NCBI RefSeq assembly: GCF_047496725.1
Contig: NC_132985.1
Location: 2,630,001-2,694,000, forward strand
Length of the DNA: 64,000 bases
Direction: 5' to 3'
From: Anoplolepis gracilipes
Taxonomy: Eukaryota; Arthropoda; Insecta; Hymenoptera; Formicidae
The position numbers and the translations under genes are program-made. Of this stretch, positions 24,277-37,123 are shown in pieces; the stretch's first letter is position 1; every line of letters begins with the position of its first letter. The notes under the pieces were generated by a model. It was not told where the DNA came from and did not search any database. It saw only the letters and a program-made list of their open reading frames with translations.

Positions 24277-27200
24277 ATGTCTGACGTAACAAATTTGGGT
24301 AAAATCAATTCCATAAATGATCTTATACAAATAGCCCAGATTACTTTTCTTGGAAAGAAAATACACAATGTATATTCAAGGCTTCCTGCTATGCGACAAA
24401 AATCTGAAGTAGCGAGGAAGCAGGGAGATGATGAAACTGCATTCATTTTTTTAAAAAGATGGTTGAATGCAGTCGAATGGATAAAAAAAACTCGAGATTA
24501 TAAAGCTGATAACTCCATCTATTCCACCAATATGACTGTTGACCAGGTAAGAAACTATACATTATGTACTTTTGGAGCTGTACATCATGTATATCATATA
24601 AACAACATAAACATTTATGAATATTTATATTTTAGATAAATGAAGTGAAAAACATACTTGCAGAATTGAAGCAAAAATTAGAGATACGCTATGAACATAA
24701 TTCTAAGAATCATAAAGAGACAGTGGAGAAAATGGAAGTTGAAATAGATGGAATGACAGAAGACTATGCACCAAACAGTGACATAGGCTTAAAATTACCA
24801 GAAACACCAACTGATGATCCTTTATATGGCAATAGTGATAAATTTATATCATGCAGTCAATTGTATTGTTTGTTACAAAAATGTTACAAATATTTAATTA
24901 TTGATATTAGACAGAAAAGTAGTTATGACAAATCTAAAATATTATCTGATAGATGCATTAACATTCCACAATCTGAAATTAAAAAAGGGTAAATAATAAA
25001 TCTATATTTTATAATTGTTTTTCTTTTTTTTTAAATTTATATTTAATATTAATTTAATATCTAAAATGTTTCTCCTGATGAATTTGTTTTCAGAATGCTG
25101 GGTAATCACTTTTTGAAATATTTATATTATGAAGATAAACATTCACATGACTTATATCAAGACCGATCAGCATGTCATGTGGATATTATAATTTTGGTTG
25201 ACTGGGATACTACGCAAGAGTCTCTGACATCCACTACTCATCTACTTATATTAAAGGATATTTTAGAGAATTGGGATCCTGGTACAAAGTATAAGAAGAT
25301 TAAAATTCTAAGTGGAGGATATCAAGAGTGGCTGCAAAGATACCCGGCATTCACGACAAATCCTAATATAGACAATCAAATAACCGAATCTGAAAACATC
25401 GAAAATGAGATCTTAGAGACGATCGAATACCCAGAATGGGTAAACGAGAGTGAAGTCGAGATTAGGAAGAGCAAATTAAATAATATAAAAGCTTCCAACA
25501 TGGATGTTGATGAGAAGATGGATAAAGGTGACAAGTCGGCAGTATCAAAGCATGCCAGGTCGAATAGTAACGATGTCATTTCTTCAGCCAAGTCCAAGAG
25601 TTTCACTAGTCAAGTAACGATATCAATCGATGGCAAACGGCCGTCTTTGAAAGTGGGCGACAGTGCGAATGTGCAACAATTAGAGAGTCCAGATACATTA
25701 GTTCCTCAGCAGAAAATATCATCGAACAAAGCGCCACAAAATGAGATAAACGCAAAGCCAATCATCGATAGGAGCAGCAAACCAGCTGCCTTAAAAACGT
25801 ATGATCCGCGATGTAAAGAAGTATTAAAATTAAAGAAAGAGTTAAACGAATTGGCGAAGTCAAAACTGAAGCTGGCCAAAGAGCTGTTAAATCAAGAATG
25901 CGAGCTCTATTCGCAACGTGATGACAAATATAGCGCCAGTGATGAAAAGTATTTACGCAACGAGATAAAGTCTTTAAAAGTTAAACTGGAGGACATGGTA
26001 TTTATTTATTTATTTAACAATTTATTTTAATAGTTTCAATTTTTTCACATACAAGAGAAATTTTTATAAATACATTATAGTTTTATATTAATATTTATAT
26101 TACAGCACAAAATGTATATCAAGATTGAAAATGAGTTTAATGTGTACATAAAGGAAGCAGATACGATTAAATTTAATCCCAGTGATGACAAGGAGAAGAA
26201 CAATCTTGAATTCAATCTCTCTCTCTTGAAAAATGAAATCAAAGAAATTGAAAGTAAACGAAAAAAGTTACATGAGTAAGTATATGCAATTAATATTAAA
26301 ACGTATTTTTTAAAAATACAATCCAAAAAATACAAATTCAAAAATTATTAAATATTCTTTCTCCTTTCCTTTCTTTGTTAAAATTTTATTAAATATTAAA
26401 AATTTATAATTTCCACCTAATTCTTCGTTATTAATTTATATATTAACCCTCTGTTAGCCGCAATGTTTCATAGGTATTATTTTTAAGTTACTAACACATT
26501 GATTTCTTTATCCATTATAATATTAATTAATTTGTTCTTTACATATTTATTGTTTTTCACATATTTAATACCTGGTTTGTTAGCTAAGTGCTAAAGAAAT
26601 TGTTTTAAAAGCAGAGAAAAATAATGGGAAAATATTGCGCCTAACGGAAGGTTAAAATATATTAATAAAATTTCTTGAAATTGTGTATTACAAGGCAGTA
26701 TAAAATTAAAAAGAATGCAGTGGTCGTTCATTTTTGTTACATATTTTAATTAATTATTTTAATTATTTTACTAAATTATTTTATTTTGTGGGATAGTAAT
26801 TTTGGATATCGTCACTTTATGTTACGCGAAACATTTATATTTATTTTTATACGACATATAAATTTGAAATTTCGGAAGAAGAAATTTATAATACATTATA
26901 ATAGTTAATTTTGTAATTAATACATTATAATATTAATTAATACTTTATAATAATTTTATAATTATTTATAATAAATTATAATAAACTTTAATAAATTACA
27001 ATAAATTGGAATAAATTATAATAAATTATAATAAATTTTTGACAGAAAATAAAATTTTTAATTTTCGGATTTATATTTTCCCAAAGTACATTTTTTCATA
27101 CTTTTTTCAAATTGACTAACGCGTGGGACACCATAACAATAGAAACAACACTGATTGGCTGTCAGTAATACGTCGGTTATTTCTGGAAAACGCCGAAAAA

Positions 27201-28557
27201 GTAAAAACTTTTTTTGCACGTGGAATAGTGTACATTTCTTGATTCTAGATTCTTAAAGAATCAAAGCTCAAAAAGAGAGAAAATGAAGTAGCAAATAATC
27301 ATGGCGTTTTATACTGTGTTTACTGATCTCGTCGAGATTTTTTTATTGATTAATGTTAATTTATTGTATGAAATTATATTGTGTGTATGTTGTAGAGATT
27401 TTTTGGAAAGGGAACATAAAGAGTTAATAAAGCAAAATGATAGTGACATTTACAAGGAATCTTTAAAAACAGATGGTTCATCCATTAATACTGGCTTGGA
27501 GCGCTCTTATTCAAGTCCAAATTTACTGCAGGTATAAATAATTTTATCGTACCTTCTTACAATCAGTTTGTTCTTTTGTTTATCTATTTAAAATAGCAAT
27601 TACACACGAACATTTTTGCGTTAAATTCCATTAGTTGGGAGATCGTAAAGCACCTCAGGTAGATAGAACTTCTAAGCCCTATATATCGCCTCGCAAACAG
27701 AATGGATCTATTGGAAATGAAAACGTCAAAGTGTCTCCTCTTAGTTGGGGAAATCGGGAGGAACGAATGACTCCTGTTCATGGCAGTGTTGTAAGTACTT
27801 ATTCGGAGAAAAAATGTGCGCGGACGCTTTCTGGCAAAATTGCTCTAGTACGGTCTTACAAACAATATCGCAGCTTTTGCTTTCATTAACGCATTGAGGT
27901 ATATTGGGAACGAATATTTAACTTTCAATAGAATGTAACAATCAAAACTGATTACGGTGTTGAGTTTCTCAGTCTTCCATTTCATATGATGCTTGATGTA
28001 AAATTGCGTGTATGATACTGAGTGATATATTGACATGATAATAGCATGATTCAAGAATATAGATACTATTTACCATTAATGCAATATCAAGTTTTTCAAT
28101 TTTAAATTCTTGCATAATTACATTGTAATTACATATAGGTTTATAATATAATTATAGCATTTTTTATATAAATATAATTTTACATTTGTCGTTGATTATG
28201 AAATATCAATTAATGTCATTAATCTGAAGATATTTCAAAATTCTCTTAAACACTATTCTAACAATTTAAAAATTAGGTTAATATAATATATTTTAAAATG
28301 TATAATTTTAAATGGAAATGTACAATGCAAAAAGCTGTTCTCAAAAAAAAAAAATACTAAATAATATAAAATCTCAGATTTTATAATAGCTTGGATTTAT
28401 AATAGTTTTAAAGAATCATTTTATTTTAAATGTTATTTTAAAAACAAATTAACAAATTATTAAAAATAATAAATAATAATAAGAATAATTAGAGAAAGAA
28501 AGAGAAGAATTAATAATACATCAAATATATACATACACTGCTATTAATTAAAATTTC

Positions 28558-28605
<48 letters not shown>

Positions 28606-31600
28606 TATATGTTAAGTTTAATTACTAGCAGTATATGTATTTGTTAGTACATGATAATTGTGGGAATACAGACAATAATCAGATAAATGCAATAATTACG
28701 TCAACCTCTACTAGAATACGTGTCTAATGATTATAAAATATCCCAATAAAACAAAATCGAAGTTTTACGATTCATAGACATGTGTTTTGTTGTCACGTGC
28801 CATATAACACGATGAATGTACATGCACGTGTACGCGCACACATTTTAACACAAGAGTGAGGTTTCTTAATCCAATCTGCAGACGAACTTTCGATGAATAA
28901 TGCTGTACACACGTGCTAGTGTTCGAGCAACATTAGGCAGATTCGGGATCGCTTGTTAGTGGTACTTCCAAAAGTATATCCGTGATACTTATACGTCATA
29001 AAGAGATATTTTCTACAATTATTAAAATTGATTATAATGAAAAGTTAATTATATAGAATCTAACCATTATATAAATAAATAAATAAATAAGTATATATAA
29101 ATGCACTGGCTAATTGTTCGTTAACGTAATATAACGGTATAATGTTTAATTATAATCTAATGCATAATAATACAGTCAAGCATATGTATGGATATAGTGA
29201 TTACCTCGTGCTCAAGTAATCTCTCGTTGGAATATGGAAAAATGTTAAACAATGGTGTATCTTCACAGGAAATTTATTCCGTTACAATTGCTTAATTATT
29301 TTAAGAAGGTAGTCAATAGTGGAAAAGCAAAATGTATTTTTGTGTTCTGTGTAGTTTATATTAATGTTAAGATAATTTAATATAAAGAAATATCATTTAT
29401 TTGATATAAAGAAATATCAAATTTTATTATTGCGTATAATGTTGGTATATGGGATAAATCTGTGCTTCTCTTAAAAATTACTGTATTTGTAAATATCTTT
29501 TAGTACTTTTGTTATACATACAATTATTTATTTTGTGAAACTAACTAACTTAACAAAGTTTTAACTTATAAGAATTTCCATACACTTTTTGTCTACGTAT
29601 TAAATATCGTGTATATAGAAAAATAATTAAATATAGTCATTTGTTAAAAAGTAAAATATGGCAAATCATTTATTTATAGACTTCAAAATACATGTATTAT
29701 AAAGTTTAATTGGCTATTGCACGTTGATGTAAATAAATTGATAAATTCCCTCACTTTCTCTTTATTACATTACACTCAAAACTAGAGCACATAATTCTAT
29801 AACTATAAATTTCTAACTTTGAGGAGGAATTTGTTATTTATGCGTATTTATTCTTTCGTTATATCTGAAAATTGTACAAAAATGAATTTTTAAGATATTG
29901 TCGATAATCATGAATATTTTGAAAAAGATAAAATTTGCTTAAAGATCTCTTTAATATATCATTATCTCTAGTCATAAAACGGAAAGTGTATGGTGCGTGT
30001 GTATTTATGATACAGTAATATGGTTGATAGTATGTTTTATCAGCGTAAAGGTAACTTTCTTGTATTTGCAGCATCCGGGCATAACTGGCCTGAAGAACTT
30101 GGGCAATTCTTGTTACATGAACAGTATTATTCAATGTCTGAGTAACACAACGAATTTGGCAAAATACTTTACTGACAACTCATACGCCGACGATCTTAAT
30201 ACAAGTAATGATAATATGACACAAGGCCAAGTCGTAGAGGAAGTAGCTCAAGTAATTAAAGCATTATGGAGAGGCCAGTTCAAAAGTATATCTCCTTATG
30301 ATTTAAAGGTACTTTAATTCTTACTTTTAAAAATGGAATTCTAATCTTGTCTTACTTTTAAGCATCAAATAAGTTCTGAATCGCTTTATCTTCCATTTTT
30401 AAAAATTTATGTTTGCATTTGAATTAGGTTTTTGTCTTCTAAATTGACTTTTGTATATGCCAATGTAATTTTTTTCCATTGTATTATTATTAGGCTGCAG
30501 TTGGGCAATACAAATTGCAATTTGAAAGTTATGAACAACAAGATTCTCATGAATTTCTCATGTTCCTCCTAGATTGGATGCATAATGATCTTAAAAAGGT
30601 AAGAAGTCTATGATTTAAAGCAATTTAATAAAGTCTAATTACAGAGAGATACCAGAATTGTGTCTTTTGTTTGTAGGAGGCGAAAATGCCGATCGAAATG
30701 ACCAATGCGGAGAAAGAATGGGACAAGGCAATGAATTCTCAAAGATCCATAATATCAGATTTATTTTTTGGACAATTGAGATCTACTATTACATGTTCAT
30801 TTTGCAAGCAAGCGAGTACTACATATGAGACATTTAATAGTTTAACCATGTCTCTATCTCAGTCCAATCGGTGTACTTTAAATGTAAGTATTTTACAAAG
30901 TACAATTATACGATTATTTATGGAATGAAAAATATATATTATCTATTTGCGTTTTGTATTCATAACATATAAATAGAATTTAATCAATTATAAATTATTT
31001 ATCAAAGCGATAAGATATATTGTATTTTGTGAGAATTATATGTTTGGGTGTAAAAATATTTTATTCTCTTGTGTTAGGATTGCATGGAGAAATTTGTAAC
31101 CGGACAGAAAGTGAGTGGATGGAAATGTCCTAAGTGCCAGACACCTCGTGACGCAACAAAGAAATTTGATTTCGTCAAACTTGCACCCATCGTTGTGATT
31201 CACTTGAATCGTTTCGCCGAGAGTGGCGGATGGTTGGAAAAACGCAACACCGCCGTTGATTTTCCTCTCACGGGATTTAACTTAAAGCCTTATCTAGTTA
31301 TGGAAAATACGAATGCAATCATGACGAATAATATCCGCAATTACAATTACACTCTTTATGCAATGTCCAATCACTATGGAACGATGGATGGCGGTCATTA
31401 CACAGCGTTTTGCAAAAATGCTACTCAGAATAAGTATGTTTCGCAAATATTGAAAAATCTATGCAAGTTATAAATAAAATATTAACATCAATTTTTTATC
31501 ATTTTACAAACGTTCTGTTATTAGAAGGATAATTTTTAAAGCGTAACTTTTTTTTCTTATAAAAAATAAATAAAAGATAAACTTTTATTTATTTATTTTT

Positions 31601-31811
31601 TTATTTCTAGGGATTTTGGACATTATGCCTATGATAACAGTAACAATTATTAATGTATATATTTATATGTATATAATATTTAATTCAATTTTGCAGATGG
31701 TATAAATATGATGATCAAACTGTCACAGAGGTGTCGCCGAGCCAAGTAAAATCTCAAAACACGAGTGCCTATTTATTGTTTTATACCTCGTTTCCGAATA
31801 CGATCATGTAG
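24277..31811 (+). CDS. USP8: Ubiquitin carboxyl-terminal hydrolase 8 (UBPY)
   Basis: Eleven exons join in phase to 1002 aa: 24277-24546, 24636-24988, 25094-25997, 26106-26275, 27396-27531, 27635-27790, 30072-30308, 30494-30598, 30677-30883, 31078-31433 and 31697-31811. Residues about 1-110 form the N-terminal USP8-dimer/MIT-type helical domain. About 185-300 is a rhodanese-like domain (LLIVDIR-type start, ending LSGGYQEWLQRYP). Then comes a charged coiled-coil linker (about 390-600) with the 14-3-3 type motif RSYSSP at 602-607. The USP catalytic domain runs from about 667 to 1000. Its Cys is in LGNSCYMNS (C677). Zinc-binding pairs are CSFC and CPKC. The catalytic His is in DGGHYTAF (about 953), followed by WYKYDD. 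USP8 removes ubiquitin from endosomal cargo such as EGFR and from ESCRT-0 components. The ATG at 24277 has a good insect context (CAAAATG). Intron 6 is the largest at 2.3 kb. Confidence 0.97.
26443..26655. mobile_element. piggyBac-type MITE (TTAA target duplication)
   Basis: A roughly 213-base AT-rich block is bounded by TTAA at both ends. Directly inside are inverted repeats: left CCCTCTGTTAGCCGCAAT, right (read inward) CCTTCCGTTAGGCGCAAT, with continued similarity into ATTATTTT. There is no coding capacity. A TTAA target duplication and termini starting with CC are the piggyBac signature. It sits in USP8 intron 4 and leaves both splice sites intact. Confidence 0.75.
26900..27040. repeat. 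AT-rich minisatellite with about 11-base unit
   Basis: Imperfect tandem copies of an AATAAATTATA-type unit lie in USP8 intron 4, just downstream of the piggyBac-type MITE. Confidence 0.65.
28560..28604. repeat. (TA)n microsatellite
   Basis: A TA run in the 2.3-kb USP8 intron 6. Nothing else in that intron (27791-30071) looks coding. A GC-richer stretch at 28770-28980 with several CACGTG-like E-boxes is the only notable part. Confidence 0.85.
31611..31653 (+). other. Possible alternative terminal exon of USP8
   Basis: Inside the last USP8 intron, a good acceptor (long T-rich tract, TTTCTAG) is followed by 13 codons in the phase set by the donor at 31433. They read DFGHYAYDNSNNY and then a TAA stop. 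Use of this exon would replace the terminal 38 codons and remove WYKYDD and the last catalytic-domain strands, giving a truncated enzyme. It may also be a chance acceptor; I cannot test expression. Confidence 0.3.
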
Positions 31812-33780
31812 TACGAAGATGTGACCGTGGACGCGATTGACACTTGGTTATAACTAAAGTCGTAATAGTTTTAATATAGTGCTGTATAATCTTTCTCTTA
31901 AGCATAATATCGCGCTAAATCTTAGTTTGACTATTACGAGGAAGATTACACAGCAATGTGATCTTCGATGCTCTGTAGATATGAAGCGGTATATTTTGTA
32001 TGATAAATCCTGTGCGTGAACAAAAAAAAAACGTATAGGGGCTGTGACGTTACTGAAAGCTTAATCGGTGCTGGCATTCATTAAAAATATGTAAATACAT
32101 AGAATGGTGGCAATTCCTTTCTGTAATTTTATTGCAGTTTTTGCCTTAGAAAAAAAGTAAAATATAGTTTGAGAATATTTTACTACGCATATATATATAT
32201 ATATCTTTGTATTATATCTAAGTATATTCAATCAAATTACGTTCAATTCAAATACAGATACAAATTCTGTTCATTAGCAATAATCATTTCGTATGTATTA
32301 ATCGTGTATAGTTCAGTTATTTCGCTTTTGCGTTGATTGTTTTTTGTCTGCTCTTGTATCGAAACAAAGCGATAGGGGCCACATTCTTTGCCTTATCAAG
32401 CAGTTTAGATAAAATTTTCGTAGACAAGAAATTTATTTAAATTAAAATTCATCATTTTCAACTGTATTTTGTACGAATGGTCTCGATGATCATTAAAAAT
32501 AATGTTAACTGACGTAAATCATAAATAAAAATATATCATATACAGTTTAGGCCGAGTAGCAGCATTAACTGCCTTCTTTGCTGCGCTGCCAGTATTGTTG
32601 CAATGCGACCATTTTGTACTTGAAATGCTTTATTGGAAGTTAGAAATTAAGTTTTTTAATGACTTGTACATAACAAGGAGAGAGAAGGAATACTTAAAAA
32701 AATAAATAGTATTTTGTTATGTATGAGTCATAACAAAATGTTATGTAAGCTCACATCTATGAATAGCTTAGAGCAGCCCAAAGAAATTATATTTGATTAA
32801 TCAAACGTAACATCTGGACATTTGGAACATTGTTTCAGTGGAATATATATTATGAGATTCGCGCAAAATTTTATAAATCTAGCCTTTAAATAGCATTTGT
32901 AAAGGCTAAATTAAGAGAATTTAGCGTTAAACTCATTAATTCATCACGTAACTCACGTGATTGCCATATACAATTATACTTCATCTACGAGATGCATAAT
33001 ATACAATTAAGAGCATAATGTTGTCAGAAATGTCAATAACATTACTACAACTATGTATAATATGTATAACTATGTAAAATATTTTTATTTCATTTGCTTT
33101 CTGTTTTCAAGAATTGTAATTAAATATATGCAGCTTTCATATTTATTTATCTTCTATGCTTTGACTACTTAAAAGTTTCTTGCTAATTTATATCGAATTC
33201 AAGGTTTCTTAATGAATTTATGCACGCAAAGAAAAAATTTGCGCGATTCTTGCCATGTATGTACAATTTATAATGTAATTCTGACATATAAACATTGATT
33301 TTCTTTAATGAATAATCAGTACTTTAATAAATATGAAAAGTAATATTTCAAATATCTTTGAAGTTTTGATTTTTTCACGAATCTTATTATTATTCTAATT
33401 GCACGATAATATTAACAGAAAATTATTCTCTCGATAGATTAATACTTTTCTTTTATGATAAGAATAAGAATGCAAACCAATCATATTTTATTTTGTCAAT
33501 TAAATATTTTAGTATACTTCCTATCAAGCTCCATGTACAAATTAATTTTTGATAAATTAAAACAAAATAATAAAATTAATAAATTTGTTTAAATATATGA
33601 CAAAAATTAGCGATAAAATTTTTCTTAAGTTTAATTTTGCGATACTTTATATAATATATGCTCATTTCTATCAAGTCTAATTTACTTCCGCTATTATAAT
33701 TATTATTATTATAACATATATTGTTGGCGAAATGTCGACTCTTATATTTTACATATATATCACATTAGTTTATTCGTGCC
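31812..33780. other. USP8 3' UTR and downstream AT-rich DNA
   Basis: No coding sequence was seen. Candidate plus-strand poly(A) hexamers include AATAAA at about 32524 and about 32701. Two short hairpins occur: ATTTTGTTATG with CATAACAAAAT at 32711-32739, and TAGCCTTTA with TAAAGGCTA near 32880-32910. Confidence 0.5.
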
Positions 33781-34560
33781 AATACGAGAAGGAGTACGAT
33801 ATACAACCGGTCGTTAGAATTAACATCGGGGTTGGGGGCCTAAACGCCCCTTGAGAAAACTGCCGAACTTTAACGCGTCGTTAATAATTCTCGCGCAATC
33901 TGTAGTTCAATACATGTTCGCGCGATCGGAGCCTTAATCGGAAACTTCTCGCTATTTTTCTCGGCCGCCACCCTCGTTAAGACAATTTATATTCTTTTAT
34001 CCTTTAATGCGACTCTCGAGTGCACCCTCTCGCACCCCTCCCGTCGACGAGCGCGCGCGCACACACTTGGCCCCCTTCTTCCCCACAACTTTTTCCATAT
34101 TCCAATTAGGGATATTTCCCATTGATTTAAGGCCCGGTCGTCGGAAGGCGAGCGAATATTAACGGCTTAACACCGCGATAAATTTACAGTGCCGATATGC
34201 CGCGGGTATATCTCTCCTCCCTCGTGGCACATACCTCTCCTCCCCTCGCCCTTTCTAGGAGCAGGGTGAAAAAAAATTTGCCGGAGGAGCGCGGAGAGCG
34301 ACGTCAGGACCGCGCGCTTACGCGTACACCGAGTACTTTACGAGTCGCAAAAACTCTCGTAACATTAATCACCATGCTTATCCGAAATCGATACCTGGAG
34401 GCTGCAAGTATGAGCGGGCCGCGCGTGTCACCGTCTGTTTACGAGTGTTTCTTTCGGCTCGTTTCTTTCGTTCCGACGAAAGGAGAAAAAAGTTATTTCG
34501 CACCCGGGTTGCACGCGGCGATATGGAAATTATGTACATAGATCTCTATGAGAAATTTAA
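33781..34560. other. CpG-rich block downstream of USP8
   Basis: This is a distinct GC- and CpG-rich segment in AT-rich surroundings. It has a plus-strand frame of 114 codons at 34197-34541 whose translation lacks recognisable features, so it is not called a gene. It could be a regulatory island or an untranslated exon. Confidence 0.45.
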
Positions 34561-34955
34561 AACCCCATATCATGCGCTCTCTCTTTCTCTCTCTTTTTTT
34601 TTTAATGAAATAATCTCTTATCATTAATAGAGATCGCATTTATCACGAGCACTCTCATGCTTGTTTTAAATAATTAATATTGTCTTTTTCAAATTATTAT
34701 ACGTGCTCGAAATTATATTCGCCCTTTTTAAATATGGCATTTTTTTCAAACGCGTACATATAAGGCATTAATGTTTTTTCTACATTATTTTCTTGATAAA
34801 TTGATATTTAAAGAACATATTAGCTTTTAATATAAATTTTACTTGTGGCATTTTTCTATATATTTTTTTTTATTAAATCCATTTTAATGTAGAAAAATAT
34901 GTTTTTTTTCTTTTTTTACATAATAATAATATACATAAATAATTTATCACAATAT

Positions 34956-34962
<7 letters not shown>

Positions 34963-35000
<38 letters not shown>
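34963..35000. repeat. (TA)n microsatellite
   Basis: A TA run just upstream of the first copy of the duplicated module that starts at about 35044. Confidence 0.85.
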
Positions 35001-35008
<8 letters not shown>

Positions 35009-35043
35009 AGATTTGAAAATATAGAGATAAAATATATAATGAA

Positions 35044-35420
35044 AATAATTGAGCTACTCTACTGAAAAGTAGTTACGGTCAAGATTTCGTCCGCTGACGT
35101 TACTCTAAAGTTCTGTCTGTTAGATAGATGGCATTGTCAGTGATTTTTGTAGCGCGCGTTAAACGATCCACAAACAAATCGAAACATTATTTTTAGTTAG
35201 TGCAGTTGTTGGTATTCGACGTGTGTATATTGTTGATTACGCGAATTGCATTTTTAGTAAGTTAACATCTTCGTAATAGAATAAATTTCTGTGAACTACT
35301 TTTGAATTTTGAAACAGAAATACATTAATCTTGCGAATTTTTTTTTGCGTCGAAAAGTCTCGAACAAAACTTTGAAAGGTTAAACATAGCCATTTTGGCT
35401 CTAATAAATATTGCTTATTT
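35044..35420 (+). repeat. Duplicated promoter/first-exon-like module, copy A
   Basis: This copy shares GGTCAAG and TTTCGTCCGC near its start, plus an ordered series of shorter blocks over about 370 bases, with copy B at 35829-36230. The shared blocks include GATGGC, AAATCGAAA, TCGAAAAG, a GCCAT-TTGG block and TAATAAAT. It contains a perfect donor-like GTAAGT following TTTTTA at about 35258. The duplication is seen directly; the promoter/first-exon reading is inference. Confidence 0.55.
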
Positions 35421-35828
35421 AATATAAGTATGTGTATTATAGCATAATGTAGTATTACATATTTATTTCACATACACAGAATTCATTTCTAATACGTTGT
35501 TGTATTAATATTTTCTTTGCATTTTTTCTCCAAATAAATTAGTATTATTTAGCTTAATATCATTTCACTTGTGACGCTTTATATCAAACGTGTTTTATGT
35601 AATTATATGAAAATCGTGAACATTATATATAAATACACAGCAAAGCATATTCCAATAATTAATATATATATTTCTGTATTTATATTCTTTCTTTTCTTAA
35701 CTTTATTTAACATTTCTCTTAACTGTTATATTTGTCATGATATACATAAAAATGAATAATTTATTGAATTATTAAATGTACATATAAAAAATATTTTATG
35801 CATGAATTTGCAATATAATATAGAATGG

Positions 35829-36230
35829 AGATAATTAAACTACTAGACTGGGAGACGAACAGTAGTTATGGTCAAGGTTTCGTCCGCCGTAATTCATGAC
35901 GCTACGTACAGATGGCGCCTCCTTACTTCGATCTAGATAAATAAATCGAAATGTTTAGTTGTTCAGTGGTTTGCGGTTGTGGTGTTTCGTTGTGTTTATC
36001 GTTACCTGTTTATCACAAATTACGTCGAATTTTTAAATATTTGGTAAATATTTGATATCATTCGCGATAAGAATACTTGTTCCGTACAGTAGACGCTTTT
36101 GCTAAACTTTGAAATCAATCTACAACATGAATTTTTCGAAAAGCTTTGCATGAAATCGTGGAAAGTTTTCGAGTACATCCACTTTAAGGCCATCTTGATT
36201 ATAATAAATGTCATAGATATGTGAAATATA
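35829..36230 (+). repeat. Duplicated promoter/first-exon-like module, copy B
   Basis: This is the second copy of the module, offset from copy A by about 785 bases. It carries AGATGGCGCC at 35910-35919, which matches the core of the insect CTCF motif, and a TCAGT initiator-like element at about 35964. Its donor-like site is weaker (GGTAAATAT) than the GTAAGT of copy A. The copies are diverged, so the duplication is not recent. Confidence 0.55.
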
Positions 36231-37123
36231 TTAAAGTGATAATGTAATTTGAAGGAAACTAGCACACGGGATTCATTTTAATCACATTTACTATATATAT
36301 TAACGTGTGTGTATATGTGGTTATGTGTGTTGATATATCTACGTGCATGTGTAAACGCGTGTGTGTATGGGTACGTATACTTTAATACATGTAATAATAA
36401 TGTAGTATTTCAAGAGTCTTGTGTATTAGTTTATTTAAACTACAATTATGTACAACAATTTACAAGAATGATATGATATATATTTAAATATATTTAAATA
36501 TATATTATGATATACGATATATATATTTATTTATTCGTAATATATTAATTTTTATGTTTATCGCATTATACGATTATTTCGAAAAGAAAATTAATTTTAT
36601 AGCAAAATTAAAAAATAAAAAATGTGATTAATTTTTTGTCTGCTAAAAAAGTAAATATCTTTCTAAAAAAATTATTTTAGAAAATTACATTTCTGTTATT
36701 CATATAATTATTGATTAATTACGCATTTATACTCTTCTCAGTATATTCGCGAACAACACTCATAGGAACTAACACAAGTTGCAAATAATTTCACCAGACA
36801 TTGTATGTGGTTTCATATAGTATAAATTACACATATATGTATATATATACAGATTATATAGTGTACTGCTTTAATCAGAGTACAGAAATACCAATTAACA
36901 GCACATTTGGAAGTGTTTATATTATATGAGAAACTAAAAAAAAAAAGATTAGTAATTGCATTGTATATATTGAATAAAATTTATTACTATTATTATTCTA
37001 TAATTTTATCATTTTGCATTGAAGACAAATGTTTGTTAATGTCATAACTTCAATCAATATATATTATGTATTGATATAAAAATAATAATATAAAATTTAT
37101 ACTAATATATTTTTTATTTTCAG

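Noticed and set aside
27635..27889. Read-through of USP8 exon 6 into the intron, adding about 34 codons before a stop
   Set aside because: A strong donor GTAAGT at 27791 and an in-phase join to the catalytic exon at 30072 match the family. The read-through peptide has no support, though intronic polyadenylation cannot be excluded.
34197..34541. 114-codon plus-strand frame downstream of USP8
   Set aside because: It is a CpG-rich block with compositional frames, no splice-site support and no protein-like features.
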